From Forficula auricularia (lineage: Eukaryota; Arthropoda; Insecta; Dermaptera; Forficulidae): a stretch of 64,000 bases of DNA. The notes under the pieces are model-generated. The model was not told the origin of the DNA. It worked only from the letters and a program-made list of their open reading frames with translations, and did no database searches. Within the stretch, counting starts at the first letter, position 1. The number at the start of each line of letters is the position of its first letter. The stretch covers positions 5,780,640-5,844,639 of the forward strand of contig JALMQS010000030.1 in the NCBI GenBank assembly GCA_024734495.1, given 5' to 3'. Positions 46,657 to 56,848 of the stretch are shown here, one piece after another. The translations under genes and the position numbers were made by a program.

Positions 46657-46959
46657 CTCAAACAGCCTAGATTTCTTCGCAGGTAGTTTGTCATTTCTAT
46701 AATATTCATTCTTATTTTCTGGAATCTCGATGTGATCCTATTTTGGCCCTTATTTTTTTCTTAAGAATGAATATTAATTGAAATTCAAGCAAATATGCAT
46801 TAAGAGTTTATTTGTTTGAGTCTTGAATAAGCTCAACAAAGTTGACAAAATGCTGGCAGAAAATAAAAATTATTTGCATAAGCTATTGTCCTTATTTCCC
46901 TACAACAACTTATTAATTTAATCGGTGGACATAAATAATCAAAATAATTATTAAAACTT

Positions 46960-47804
46960 ATCAAAAGAAAATAAATTTACCGAGTTTTGAAGATATTCCA
47001 TTTTTTCCTTTTTTTTTTTTTTTTTGTCAGATTATTATAATTAACTCATTTGAAAACATTTCTAAATCATATATCTACCAAAGTGAAAGTAAAAAAAAAG
47101 TTAAATAACGCTTGGAATTAATGCATATTAAAGGGGTCTCAACAAATACAGAGAAAGAGTAGTTAATCCCATGACTTCTTGCAAGGTCATATCCATAGCT
47201 CATTCCGATTCACGGCAGCCAAGCCAGATGCTCATTTTCTCGCATGCAACCCTTTCATACACCTTTTATCCATCACTAATCATACACAGAGACATTTCTC
47301 CCTCGTCTAATGAATTGTTGCTCATGTTACTGCCCTGAGGATAGGCTTCTTCTATTCTATCTACTGATACTATTATCAAGAGAAATCAAACGAGGTTATT
47401 CTCTGCGGAAATATATACATTATACATATACCAAATAAAAATCTGTATATATACCTATATATATTCATATTTTCACATATGACATATTTATAATTCATTT
47501 GTTGGAGAATATAGTTTGAACTCTCATTGCAATTTCTCTTTTATGAATTAACTTGCTTCTCTGGGCAAAACAAAATCTTTTCAATTGATACTTCATTATG
47601 CGTTGCAGATACATCAATTAATTTAGATATATACCTGCGAACAGAGTATAAATACCTGTACGATAATAATCTTTCTTATACTCTACATTTCCAGGCAATT
47701 TCCAACTCGCGCCAAATTTTTCTACTAATTTGCCTCTTCCACTTTTTTCTCAATACATTCATTCTTTATTATGAATAAAAATATTTAATTTAAAAAAATT
47801 CAAT
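46960..47804. repeat. AT-rich sequence with a family R copy
   Basis: 47388-47420 and 47530-47590 hold inverted pieces of family R (CGAGGTTATTCTCTGC; GGGCAAAACAAAATCTTTTC). The 83-codon frame at 47527-47778 reads through the repeat and is not supported. Confidence 0.45.
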
Positions 47805-47869
47805 TTAATAGGCTTGATATTGGGATCTTGGACTTGAGAAATTAATTAAAAGCTAAATTTCCAAAAAGT

Positions 47870-47915
47870 TGCAACACGTTTCGTTGTATATTTTTCGACT
47901 TCATCTGTGTAATTT
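47870..47915 (-). ncRNA. Decayed hammerhead motif, left arm
   Basis: Minus strand CAGATGAAGTCG...CAACGAAACGTG; the first core bases are mutated (CAGATGA) and stem II has one mismatch. Confidence 0.3.
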
Positions 47916-48257
47916 TTAAACATTTATGCTTGTTAATAGATATATACAGTGTACTATTAGACTAGATTTTGCAATGACATAATTGGCAAGTGCTTATACA
48001 ATCTTAATACAAAAGATATTAAACAAATTAAATAAAAAATTCAAACAAAAATTTTTGTCTTGAACAAACTCAATACAAAAAGATATTAAACAAAATAAAT
48101 AAAAATCTCAAACAATCAATTTTTGTTTGAGATTTTTTATTTATTTTGTTTAATATTTTTTGTATTAAGTTTGTTTAAGCCTTGTCAATTATGTCATTGC
48201 AAAATCTAGTCTAATGATCTGTATATATATCTATTAACGAGAAAGCTGATCCTAAAA

Positions 48258-48303
48258 ATTGCCTGAAGAAGTCGAAAAATATACGACGAAACGTGTTGCA
48301 ACT
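48258..48303 (+). ncRNA. Hammerhead-like motif, right arm
   Basis: CTGAAGA, extra A, stem II GTCG/CGAC, GAAAC, then GTG. A G at the cleavage position is not a permitted H base, so it is probably inactive. Confidence 0.4.
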
Positions 48304-48696
48304 TTTGGAAATTTAGCTTTTAATTATTTCTCAAGTCCAAGATCCCAATATCCAGCCTAATTATTTTCAAAGATGGACGATAACAACCTTAAATTGACTT
48401 ATTTAATATTAAACACGTTTTTGATTAAATTAGTAACTTATCAAAAATTTATTTTATTTCGAAACGATTAACTTTTACTACCCTCTCCTCTTCTGGAGAT
48501 CTATTATACTATATAGGAAGAATTAATTTGGTCGTGTACCAGTGCAATTCTAAATTAATCTAGCCTCAAACCTATTACCTTAACTTTTCTTTACTGGAGG
48601 TAGATAGACACGCGACGCTTTCCAACTATAAATATTAATAAAGTAAAGGGTGTGTAGTTTCACAGTGAATGAAATAAAACTCAAAGAGGTTTATAC

Positions 48697-48739
48697 AAAC
48701 TCAATATATTTCGGATTATTAGTCCATCATCAGGAGTTT
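48697..48739 (-). ncRNA. Hammerhead motif, left arm (complete)
   Basis: Minus strand: AAACTC-CTGATGA, extra T, stem II GGA/TCC with a 7-nt loop, GAAA-TATATT, then GAGTTT. Stem I is 6 perfect pairs; cleavage is predicted after ATT. Confidence 0.6.
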
Positions 48740-49264
48740 ACAAGTTAAAACTAATAATAATTGAATGAGTGATCACAATTTTAACATCTAAATCATATGT
48801 ACCAATATAACAAAATATAACATTCAAATCTTACATACCAACATAACACAAGAAAAACATCAATAAAATTAAAATTTAAAAAATTTTGTTTTACAAAGAT
48901 TTTTCTTTTTTAAATATAAAAATATATAAATATAAATATAAGAAATCTAAGTAAATATGAATATTAATATAAATGAAAATTACAAGTATAAATATAAAGT
49001 CTTTTTAGAATTAAATTAGAAAATAAAATTATAAATTTAAGTCATAGAATAAGGTAAAATTAATTATATTTATATTTATATATTTTTTTATTTAAAAAAG
49101 AAAAATCTTCGTAAAACAAGAAATTTTTAAATTTTAATTTTATTGATGTTTTTCTTGTGTTATGTTGGTATGTAAGATTTGAATGTTATATTTTGTTATA
49201 TTGTACATATGATTTAGATGTTAAAATTGTGATCACTTGTTCAATTATTATTAGTTTAACTTGT

Positions 49265-49307
49265 AAACTCCTGATGATGGACTAATAATCCGAAATATAT
49301 TGAGTTT
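49265..49307 (+). ncRNA. Hammerhead motif, right arm (complete)
   Basis: Exact counterpart of the left-arm motif. Core CTGATGA at 49271, GAAA at 49292, stem I AAACTC (49265-49270) pairs with GAGTTT (49302-49307). Confidence 0.62.
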
Positions 49308-49932
49308 GTATAAACCTCTTTGAGTTTTATTTCATTCACTGTGAAACTACACACCCTTTACTTTATTAATTAATATCATGTTTCACCTAAAACCTACACC
49401 ACTTTCCTAAGTAAAATTATAAATATCTTAATTGCACTCTCGCCTTTCTTAATTCATATATCATTTTTTTCTTTGAATCATCTATTCATCATTAAGCTGG
49501 CATTATTTAATTCAAGATATTCAAGATAGCTAAAATAAATAAACAGATGTGAGATCATGTCCTAAAGCGGCCTCTTTAAAATCGTTCTTTTCGAATTTAG
49601 AACAACCTCTCGCCAAATGCCCATCCCATACTAATTCTGGCCTTGGTGAGATGGAGAAAATCAGGTTGTCAATAATACTACCCATTTTCCACTATTTGCT
49701 CAGTGAGATCAACAGTTTCCTACGAAGATTACAAGGCCAGATATCATACTCTATTTCTTTTATTTTCAAATTACATTTGTCACTAGTTTAAATCTAAACT
49801 TTTTTTTTGAAGTTATTCTATTGTTTTAAAGAAAGTTCTCAGTCCATATTTCTATCAATGAAACCAAGCCACATATTTTGGTCAGAAGATTTTTTGTTTT
49901 AAACATGACTAAAAGCATTGTGCGCGTTTTTG

Positions 49933-50460
49933 AAGGTTCAGTTTAAAAAGTGAAACGGAACTTTATTAGTGTCGCTACAATGTTTGTTTGTCTGTCAGAG
50001 CATTGTAGCTCGTAAACTAAATACAGAAAACTTGAAATTTAAAAGTTATATGTAGTAATTCTCAAGCGAATCAAAAATCGTATAGCATTTTAATTGAATG
50101 ATTATTTTGAGGAAGGCCGAATTTTATGTGGGGGTCAAAAATAATATTATAAATAAAATTATCATCGAGTGTCAGGTGTCCCTGTAAAGATCTCTATAAA
50201 TAGAATTAGGTTTAATTTTTTCAAATTTATTCCGATATAAAATTACGGGATAAAAGATCTCCAAATTGGCCGTTTTTATGTGAATTTTGTACCTGCACAG
50301 CGTTTAGAAATGACTTAGCTTAAAATTATGAAAAAAGTCCACATTCACTGATTCTATCCTTATCAACGACAAATAAGAAAATGTGATATTTCAAATATTT
50401 TGAAAGATATATAGTCGTAATTATCTTTCTGCTGCCTGTTGGGCGAGCCTAGCTAAGAGA
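49933..50460 (+). mobile_element. GGTTCCGT-family element, diverged copy
   Basis: AAGTGAAACGGAACTTTATT, TCGCTACAATGTTTG and, near the end, TCAACGACAAATAAGAA followed by TATTTTGAAAG parallel 20138-21115 (TCAACGACAAATAAGAACG at 21014). Terminal inverted bases are degraded. Confidence 0.5.
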
Positions 50461-50928
50461 TTCACAGAGCGATGATATAAAGGTATATTATGTATACCTA
50501 CCTATTGAATAAATACAATTATTTTATCAAAACAATCTCAAAACGTTTATTATATTATTATATATATAATCGTTTCGTGAAAAATTCTCCCTTTAACAAT
50601 ATAATTTCTTAAAATAAAAAGTTAAAAAAAATTTGGAAAAAGGTAGAAAAGTAAAGGAATAACAAAGTAACTATAGAACCGACACCTGAATCCTTAAAAA
50701 TTATTAAAGTAACTATAGTATAGGGGATTTTTCTTTGGGATTTTTAAACCCTGAACTAAGGGGGAAGTTGCTTCGAAACGTCTGTTTTTTAAGAGGAAGA
50801 AAATGACTTTCTAATAAATTATTTTATTCAGAATTTGTAGTTTCCAATATCTTTTCCATCAATTCGCCATTTAATTAATTAGTTAGTTAATTTATTATTA
50901 TTATCACTTCCGTCCATAATTTGTATTA

Positions 50929-51117
50929 ATTTGAAAGTTTATAATAGGGAATAAGGACAAGTTTTTATGTGTGACTTTTATTTATCAGCCAATGTTTCGT
51001 CGACTTTGCCTATTTGAAGCCCTGAAGAAGTCGGCAAAGTCGACGAAACGTTGGCTGATAAATAAAAAAGTCACACATAAAAACTTGTCCTTATTCTCCT
51101 ATTATAAACTTTCAAAT
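50929..51117. mobile_element. Compact hammerhead-bearing inverted repeat, ~190 bp
   Basis: Arms of about 85 bp (AAGGACAAGTTTTTATGTGT / ACACATAAAAACTTGTCCTT) surround a small centre at about 51000-51020. The right arm carries a complete hammerhead; the left lacks the CUGANGA half. Confidence 0.8.
51018..51056 (+). ncRNA. Minimal hammerhead motif
   Basis: AGCC-CTGAAGA, extra A, stem II GTCG/CGAC with a 7-nt loop, GAAAC, GTT, GGCT. Stem I is 4 pairs (AGCC/GGCT); stem III is minimal with no loop, so it may need to act as a dimer. Confidence 0.55.
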
Positions 51118-51359
51118 AGTTAATTAAATTGAAAAATAAGTTTTGAATATTTTATTACCTACCGAGTCTTATAATATTATTATAAATTACATATTTGAAT
51201 TTTCAAAATAAAATATATTAATCAATTTAATAATAATACGAAATTTTTTTTTATATAATCCATTGATTTCAAAAATTAAACTATTTTATACATATTCAAG
51301 AAATTAAAAAGTCAGGAGACTTTTTAAGCTGGCATGTAAATAACAGATAATAATAATAA

Positions 51360-51870
51360 TATTTTGACTAGGTTTCTTTTAGTAATGTAGTACCTGGGCC
51401 ACCGAGCGATGCTCGGTAACTTTTTGCTTCAGTTAATAGCTATATATTAATCCCCGAAACCCCCCCCCCCGGAACCCCACCACTTCACCCCACCTCCTGA
51501 ACCCTCCCACCCTACCTCCCACATACACCCCCGCCTCCGAAACCCCGTACCTCCCCGGACCCCCCGACCACCACTACAACCCACCTACTGCACCCCCACA
51601 TCTACCCCCACCCCCGCCCACTCACCCAGTTTTTGCATTTCTAGTCTTCAGTGGCCCACAGATTATGCATAGTACCCGGAGCCACCGAGCGATGCACGGT
51701 AACCCCCCCCCCCCCGAAACCACACACCTCACCACCCCCACTGCACCCCCACCCCACCCCAACCGCTCCTTCCACCCCGGATCCCCCACAACTGCACCCA
51801 CCTCCTACACCTCCCACATCCACCCTACCCCGCACCCATTTTTGCATTTCTAGCTTTCTAATGGTCTACA
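51360..51870. repeat. Two ~282-bp units with extreme C-rich, G-poor strands
   Basis: GCCACCGAGCGATGC.CGGTAAC at 51398 and 51680 starts two units ending in TTTTTGCATTTCTAG (51631, 51839). Between are long stretches of C, A and T with almost no G (51455-51630, 51704-51840). The head forms an ACCGAGC-GAT-GCTCGGT hairpin. Proline-rich frames here are composition effects. Confidence 0.75.
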
Positions 51871-52158
51871 TTTTATGTGTATATTTGTTTACTCGTACAC
51901 CAATTTGCCCACATTCGTTCATAATGATAAACATTATAAAAAAATAAATAGGAAAATAATAATAAAAAAATAATCGTATAGGATCTGAAATAAAAACATA
52001 AAATTAAATCAGATTTATTTTCAAGTTATATAAAAAAAAGCCACTTCAACCACTATATTTGTAAACACACCTGTAATGTTATGATTTAGACACCTGTTAA
52101 TTAAAAATTTAAACATTTTATTTCTAATGTATGTACCGTATATATAGGTATATATGGT
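51871..52158. other. AT-rich spacer
   Basis: No feature seen. Confidence 0.4.
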
Positions 52159-52708
52159 ATATATTAGAGTGGTTTTAGCGCATATGGGGAATTTCAAATT
52201 ATGCGAAAATCAACGGAACAACCCGGAAACATGTTCGTATAGATAAAAATCTAATAATTGTAAATTTTGAGCAATATCGAAAATCGCGTACCCGTGCCCT
52301 AGCCCTCTAAAGTTTGAAAAAGTAGGTTTTTTCATTTAGGTCCACCCTAATATTATATAAATTATATATTATATCGATAGAGGACGTACGAATCCAAAAC
52401 ATGTTTATTTATTGAAATCGGACTAAAACTGACGGAGTTTTTATTAATAACCATTGAAGAGTATCGTAAGAAATATTCGAATTTTAATAAAATGATATCT
52501 AGAAAATGTACAAAATTTTGAAATATACAAATATGATGTAATCATAACCTGTCAATTTTAACATAGGAATAAACCGATTTTTCCATACGTTAGAGGGCTA
52601 GGGCTCGGTTACGCGATGTTCGATATGGCTCAAAATCTACAGTTAACTAGTTTCTGGGTTGTCCCGTTGATTTCCACATACTTCTAAAATAAGAACCACT
52701 CTAATATA
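52159..52708. mobile_element. ~550-bp inverted-repeat element
   Basis: Ends ATATTAGAGTGGTT (52160) and AACCACTCTAATAT (52694). Inner inverted blocks include ACAACCCGGAAAC / GTTTCTGGGTTGT (with gaps), ATCGCGTA and GCCCTAGCCCTCTAA / TTAGAGGGCTAGGGC. Arms of about 180 bp, diverged. No ORF or TSD seen. Confidence 0.7.
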
Positions 52709-53820
52709 TATGCTCATATGAAGCAAATCTCAGAGCATTAATTTAAATTTAAATGAAATAACTAAATAATATATAGTACCTATATTCCCCTTAAGTTCAC
52801 TTTAAGCCGTACTTTTTTCCTGTATGTAAATCCAAATCAACATAATTAAATAGAGGTACGAGTTCAATCAAAGCCTAGATGATCAAAGGACTTTTGACAG
52901 GCACAGAGCATGTCAATGTAATTGTGCCTATCTATCTCTATGAGCTGATGTGTTTGTTGACCGGATATCCGGATTCACTCGGCTCAACCCTGCGTTGTTT
53001 CATTATCAGTTTGTTTGCGAACGTGTGGTGGGATAGACACATGCAATCACATGCAATAAAAAGAAAACCATGTATAGAGTTAGTATTTGCGGACCTTTTG
53101 GCCAGGTGAGTGAGCCATCCCTTACGGTCCGGTTTCCTGTTAATAAAAATTTATATTTGTTATCAAAAAACGTGCTTACTTCGGTATACTTTCCGCACAT
53201 TCAAGTGATTTGGCAATTTCGTCAGTGAACGGTTTGAGCTAGAAAATTTAAACTTGTCATATTATTTCTTCATCATTAATTAGATAACCGTTCAAGAACT
53301 GATTTGTTTCTCATTTTCTTTATTTTAGAACCGGAAGCTCGAAATCTAATTAATTCATTGTTTTAATTAGTAATCCGTGCACTTAATAAGCCGTTTGTTT
53401 CAATCGTACACTATACCAGCTGTCTTTCGCCATTTATTCGCTTATTTTATATTTATTTATTTATTTTTAATTCTTAGCCTTTCAGCCATCAGATTTTATT
53501 AGTACACTATATTAAATGTCACAAAATGGTTTCACCGTTGGCAAAATGATAATAATCTTATTATTTATCGATGTCTTTGTCCTGCCCAGGCCATTTCGCC
53601 ATTCTCATAAATAGTCATTTTCAAATTAATTAGCAATCTTTTGCAAATTCTTTTGTAAGTTGTTAGCTATTTACACAAATATTAAGCATGTAAGGAACAA
53701 AATTTCATCTTAATTTTTTATCCCCCCACCCCCACCCCATTCTGACCCCCGTGAAATATTTCCTCAATCTTTTAAATTAGTGCTTCCTTCCCTGATAAAT
53801 TTCAGTTTTGTTTTATTTGT
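52709..53820. other. AT-rich sequence with an old dispersed repeat piece
   Basis: 53180-53420 shares AACGGTTTGAGCT, GATTTGGCAATTT.GTCAG and similar blocks with 32830-33060. A slightly GC-richer patch at 52880-53130 gives short frames but no recognised protein. Confidence 0.4.
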
Positions 53821-54023
53821 TGAAGGAGACAATAAAGAGTGTGTCTTCTGCTGAATTATAAATTTTATTTATTTATAACGAGACTATAGTTTCGATTCAT
53901 TAATTCCTGTGAATCAATTGTAATAGACCGATGAAGAGGGCAAAGCCCTCGAAACTATGGTCTCGTTATAAAAAAATAAAATTTATAATTCCAGCAGAAG
54001 ACACACTTTTTATTGTCTCCATC
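53821..54023. mobile_element. Hammerhead-type inverted repeat, ~200 bp
   Basis: Arms GGAGACAATAAAGAGTGTGT / ACACACTTTTTATTGTCTCC, about 85 bp each. The right arm carries a near-complete hammerhead; the left arm keeps only its 3' half (CGAAACTATAGTCTCG on the minus strand). Confidence 0.75.
53924..53966 (+). ncRNA. Hammerhead motif with a core substitution
   Basis: CCGATGA instead of CTGATGA, extra A, a 6-bp stem II GAGGGC/GCCCTC with loop AAA, GAAAC-TATG-GTC. The U-to-C change in the core should abolish or reduce cleavage. Confidence 0.45.
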
Positions 54024-54577
54024 AATATATAAAAATTCTTCTACTCTCGGCACAAAAACTTTCAATTTATTGTTTTATGTGACCTAGAGATATAATAATT
54101 TTTTGAAACCCACTTTATATAAATAATAACTAAAAACAGACTCGATTTAATAAGATTTTTCATTCGAAAATTACTATTTTCAATTTGAAATTGATTATTC
54201 GCAAATGTCCCTGATTGAGAGTTGCAGAAAAATGAAATTATTATATCCAAGTCGATAATCGAAGAAAGATTAAATATCCTAGGGAGGGATTCTAATTTAG
54301 AAGAATTAGTGAATATCGAGTCAGGACGGGGTCAAAAAATTAATGATAAAATATTTTTTGGAATTAAATCCTTTCATTTATATACAATATACAATTATAC
54401 ATATATAAAAATAACTAACAACTTACAGTAGAACGGTGTTTTATCAAATTCTACATTTGAAAATTACTTTTCCCAAATTCAAATTGAAAAGATAAAGATT
54501 TAGAGACTTGCAATCAATAGTCGCTTATTTTTCAACATTCATTCTACACATTTCTACATACTATTTGATCTAACATT
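54024..54577. other. AT-rich sequence, family R fragment at its start
   Basis: CTACTCTCGGCACAAAAAC at 54041 belongs to family R. Small ORFs at 54062-54431 are not supported. Confidence 0.4.
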
Positions 54578-54582
54578 GAAAA

Positions 54583-54811
54583 TGTTGGAACTTATGTGAC
54601 AAGCCGCGAGATGGCGGAGGGATTCAGAAGAGCCAGTCTGTCTGTTTGTAGTATCTCTTTACCTACTTCCATGACTCCTTTGTTCTGACATACACATTCA
54701 TCTTTGTAACACGCTCTTAACTCTTTATCAACTATATTAAAATTACATTACATCTCCTAAACGTGTGTTTTATTCACTTATACCAATTCCGCTACGTTTT
54801 ACTCGCTATCA
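54583..54811 (+). repeat. 5' LTR
   Basis: Begins TGTTGGAACTTATGTGACA and ends CGCTATCA. Promoter and polyadenylation signals should lie within it, but no clear TATA box or AATAAA is visible by eye. Confidence 0.93.
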
Positions 54812-54827
54812 GGTTATGAGGCCCAGG
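54812..54827 (+). promoter_or_regulatory. Putative primer-binding site
   Basis: GGTTATGAGGCCCAGG directly follows the 5' LTR. It resembles the initiator-Met tRNA internal fragment used by Copia elements (GGTTATG..GCCC), so half-tRNA priming is inferred. Confidence 0.5.
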
Positions 54828-54992
54828 AACCCCGAAGGGAATTAATAATTTATTTTATAACCTTTGTGTATAAGTGAAGAAAGAAAAAAGAAAATTTCAA
54901 CAGGCTGCTCTGTCGCAAGAAATTATCTCAAGTGGTGAAGTTGATTAATCTAATTTTTATTTAGAATATTAATATAAATAAAAAAGGAAAAG

Positions 54993-56576
54993 ATGAATAC
55001 TTTCAACAAGATCGAAACACTGAACAAAGAGAATTACGACACATGGAAAATACAGATGGAAGCTTTACTGATAAAGAACGATGCATGGCAATATGTCTCA
55101 GGAGAGATGGAAAGGCCCGATGAAAATGAAGAAACTGCCAAGCTAAGAAAATGGAAAAACAACGACATGAAAGCAAGGTCAGATATCATTTTATCTATAA
55201 GTCCAAATGAAATAAAGCAAATAAAGGGCTGCATCACATCTCGAGAAATATGGATCAAACTTGAAAACATTTATCAATCCAAGGGACCTGCAAGGAAAGC
55301 CACTCTATTGAAGCAGTTAATATTGGAAAAAATGGAACACGGTGATGACGTCAGAGATCATTTATCAAAATTTTTCGATGCAGTAGATAAATTAAAAGAT
55401 ATGGAGGTGAACATTAATCCAGATCTGATCGCCATTTTGTTACTCTATAGCCTGCCAGCCAACTTCGAGAATTTTAGATGCGCAATTGAATCTAGGGACC
55501 AACTGCCTGACCCCGAATCACTTCGCATAAAAATAACTGAAGAAAGCGATGCTAGAAAAAACGAGTTGAATAATACAAACCAAAATGCGATGTATATTGA
55601 AAAAAATTTTAGAAAATGGCGTCCCAAGAACAAAGAACCATACAAGAAGGAAATGAATTCAAACCAAATTCGAAAATATCAAGAAGGTAAACCTGAATTT
55701 AGGTACCGTTGCCATAGATGCAGAAAAATAGGGCATAAAGCATTGGATTGCACTTCCGGGAAAGTTTCCGAAGAAGGTCAACAACATACCGGAAGTACTG
55801 ATAGCTTCTACATTAATGAAAAGAGCTATAGAATAAATGGAAATAGCAAGCGAAGCTGGTGTTTGGATAGCGGAGCATCTTCTCATTTTTCAAAAGACCT
55901 GAACGATTTTACAGAACTTCAAGAATCCCCAGTAACCAAGTTGAGTCTGGCAAATAGCAGCTCAACTGAAATAACGGCGAAAGGGAAAGTTCTGCTTAAA
56001 ACGGAAGTATTTAATGAACCAAGATGTATTAGTTTAAATGATGTTCTGCACGCACCCGATTTAAGATCCAATTTACTATCTGTCAGCAAGATTACAGGAA
56101 AGGGCTACGAAGTCATATTCAAAAGGAACACCGCATACGTCATCGACTCAGAAGGAAACGTAAAAACTACTGCTGATCGAATAGGCGACCTGTACTACGT
56201 GAATGAATATGAAGACCCCCTAGTCAACCAACCACTCATCGGAAAGAAACGAAGAGGAAGAAGACAGACAAGGAAATATGGCGCGCAGAGGTCCAAGGAA
56301 GCTCGAAAACTGCGACGCTATAAGGTATCGAATCATACCAAGATTATCTATACCCTCGTTTACATTATATCGGGAGAGGGGAAGATGCGATGTCAATCCG
56401 ACCTTATGCGGACGACGTTGTCATCGCGTCCAAGAAACAAAGGAACCCGGAAGGACGGTTTGCTGCTGAAGGACTTCTGCAAGCTGCAGCGGAAGCGATG
56501 CATGGAAAACGGACGAGTTCTGGAATTATGGAATACATGTTCGCTATCTTCATGCAGGAAAGGCAGATCCATGTAG
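54993..56576 (+). CDS. Copia Gag and protease, with a deletion-derived tail
   Basis: 527 codons. Residues 1-200 are Copia-type Gag (IETLNKENYDTWKIQMEALL near the start, then WIKLENIYQ and LLYSLPANFENF). A zinc knuckle follows at C240-C243-H248-C253. The aspartic protease motif is CLDSGASSHF (290-299, catalytic Asp292), followed by VLHAPDLRSNLLSVSKI, typical of the protease to pre-integrase border. After about residue 415 the sequence turns Lys/Arg-rich and matches nothing expected: the integrase HHCC and DDE domains are absent. In another frame at about 56390-56440 the string YADDVVIASKK resembles a reverse-transcriptase box, so the deletion may join gag-pro to a frame-shifted pol scrap. Confidence 0.9.
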   Translation: MNTFNKIETLNKENYDTWKIQMEALLIKNDAWQYVSGEMERPDENEETAKLRKWKNNDMKARSDIILSISPNEIKQIKGCITSREIWIKLENIYQSKGPARKATLLKQLILEKMEHGDDVRDHLSKFFDAVDKLKDMEVNINPDLIAILLLYSLPANFENFRCAIESRDQLPDPESLRIKITEESDARKNELNNTNQNAMYIEKNFRKWRPKNKEPYKKEMNSNQIRKYQEGKPEFRYRCHRCRKIGHKALDCTSGKVSEEGQQHTGSTDSFYINEKSYRINGNSKRSWCLDSGASSHFSKDLNDFTELQESPVTKLSLANSSSTEITAKGKVLLKTEVFNEPRCISLNDVLHAPDLRSNLLSVSKITGKGYEVIFKRNTAYVIDSEGNVKTTADRIGDLYYVNEYEDPLVNQPLIGKKRRGRRQTRKYGAQRSKEARKLRRYKVSNHTKIIYTLVYIISGEGKMRCQSDLMRTTLSSRPRNKGTRKDGLLLKDFCKLQRKRCMENGRVLELWNTCSLSSCRKGRSM

Positions 56577-56610
56577 CATTCTGGAAAAAGGGATACACCA
56601 TCTCACATCT

Positions 56611-56620
56611 CGAGGGGAAG
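56611..56620 (+). promoter_or_regulatory. Polypurine tract
   Basis: CGAGGGGAAG immediately before the 3' LTR, the usual place of plus-strand priming. Confidence 0.8.
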
Positions 56621-56848
56621 TGTTGGAACTTATGTGACAAGCCGCGAGATGGCGGAGGGATTCAGAAGAGCCAGTCTGTCTGTTTGTAGTATCTCTTTAC
56701 CTACTTCCATGACTCCTTTGTTCTGACATACACATTCATCTTTGTAACACGCTCTTAACTCTTTATCAACTATATTAAAATACATTACATCTCCTAAACG
56801 TGTGTTTTATTCACTTATACCAATTCCGCTACGTTTTACTCGCTATCA
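56621..56848 (+). repeat. 3' LTR
   Basis: Same as the 5' LTR except for one base missing in the AT-rich block near 56780. Confidence 0.93.

Larger units (their letters stand above)
46312..46945. mobile_element. Hammerhead-type inverted-repeat element with 14-bp TSD, hosting a SINE
   Basis: Direct repeats AATTATTAAAACTT (46298-46311, 46946-46959) flank it. The inverted ends carry TTGTAGGGAAATAAGGACA near 46312 and its complement near 46905. The left end is interrupted by a SINE (46338-46586). A decayed hammerhead lies at 46624-46656. Its ends resemble those of the element at 50929-51117 (AATAAGGACAA). Confidence 0.82.
47805..48364. mobile_element. Hammerhead-type palindrome, ~560 bp
   Basis: Ends ATAGGCTTGATATTGGGATC (left) and GATCCCAATATCCAGCCTAA (right) are inverted. 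The arms fold back to a centre near 48118 (CAAACAATCAATTTTTGTTTG). A hammerhead-like motif lies in each arm. No TSD was identified. Confidence 0.78.
48634..49370. mobile_element. Palindrome with intact opposed hammerheads, ~737 bp
   Basis: The ends ATTAATAAAGTAAAGGGTGT and its complement are exact. The arms (48634-48960, 49040-49370) match over hundreds of bases with few changes. Both arms carry identical complete hammerhead motifs, minus strand at 48697-48739 and plus strand at 49265-49307. AT-rich centre, no ORF, no clear TSD. Confidence 0.88.
54583..56848 (+). mobile_element. Internally deleted Copia-type LTR retrotransposon
   Basis: The 5' LTR 54583-54811 and 3' LTR 56621-56848 (TG...CA, 229 and 228 bp) appear identical except for a one-base indel. 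A 5-bp TSD GAAAA lies at 54578-54582 and 56849-56853. The internal region is only about 1.8 kb: gag and protease are present, while integrase, reverse transcriptase and RNase H are missing. It needs a helper to move; LTR identity indicates a recent insertion. Confidence 0.95.

Noticed and set aside
48634..49370. Palindrome as a pure assembly artefact
   Set aside because: Arms have small differences and many similar palindromes in the window have proper TSDs, so I kept it, but long-read confirmation would be decisive.
49549..49791. 80-codon ORF as an exon
   Set aside because: No acceptor/donor pair in phase with the host exons and no recognised motif.
51641..51947. Proline-rich or glycine-rich ORFs on both strands
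   Set aside because: Direct result of the C-rich repeat.
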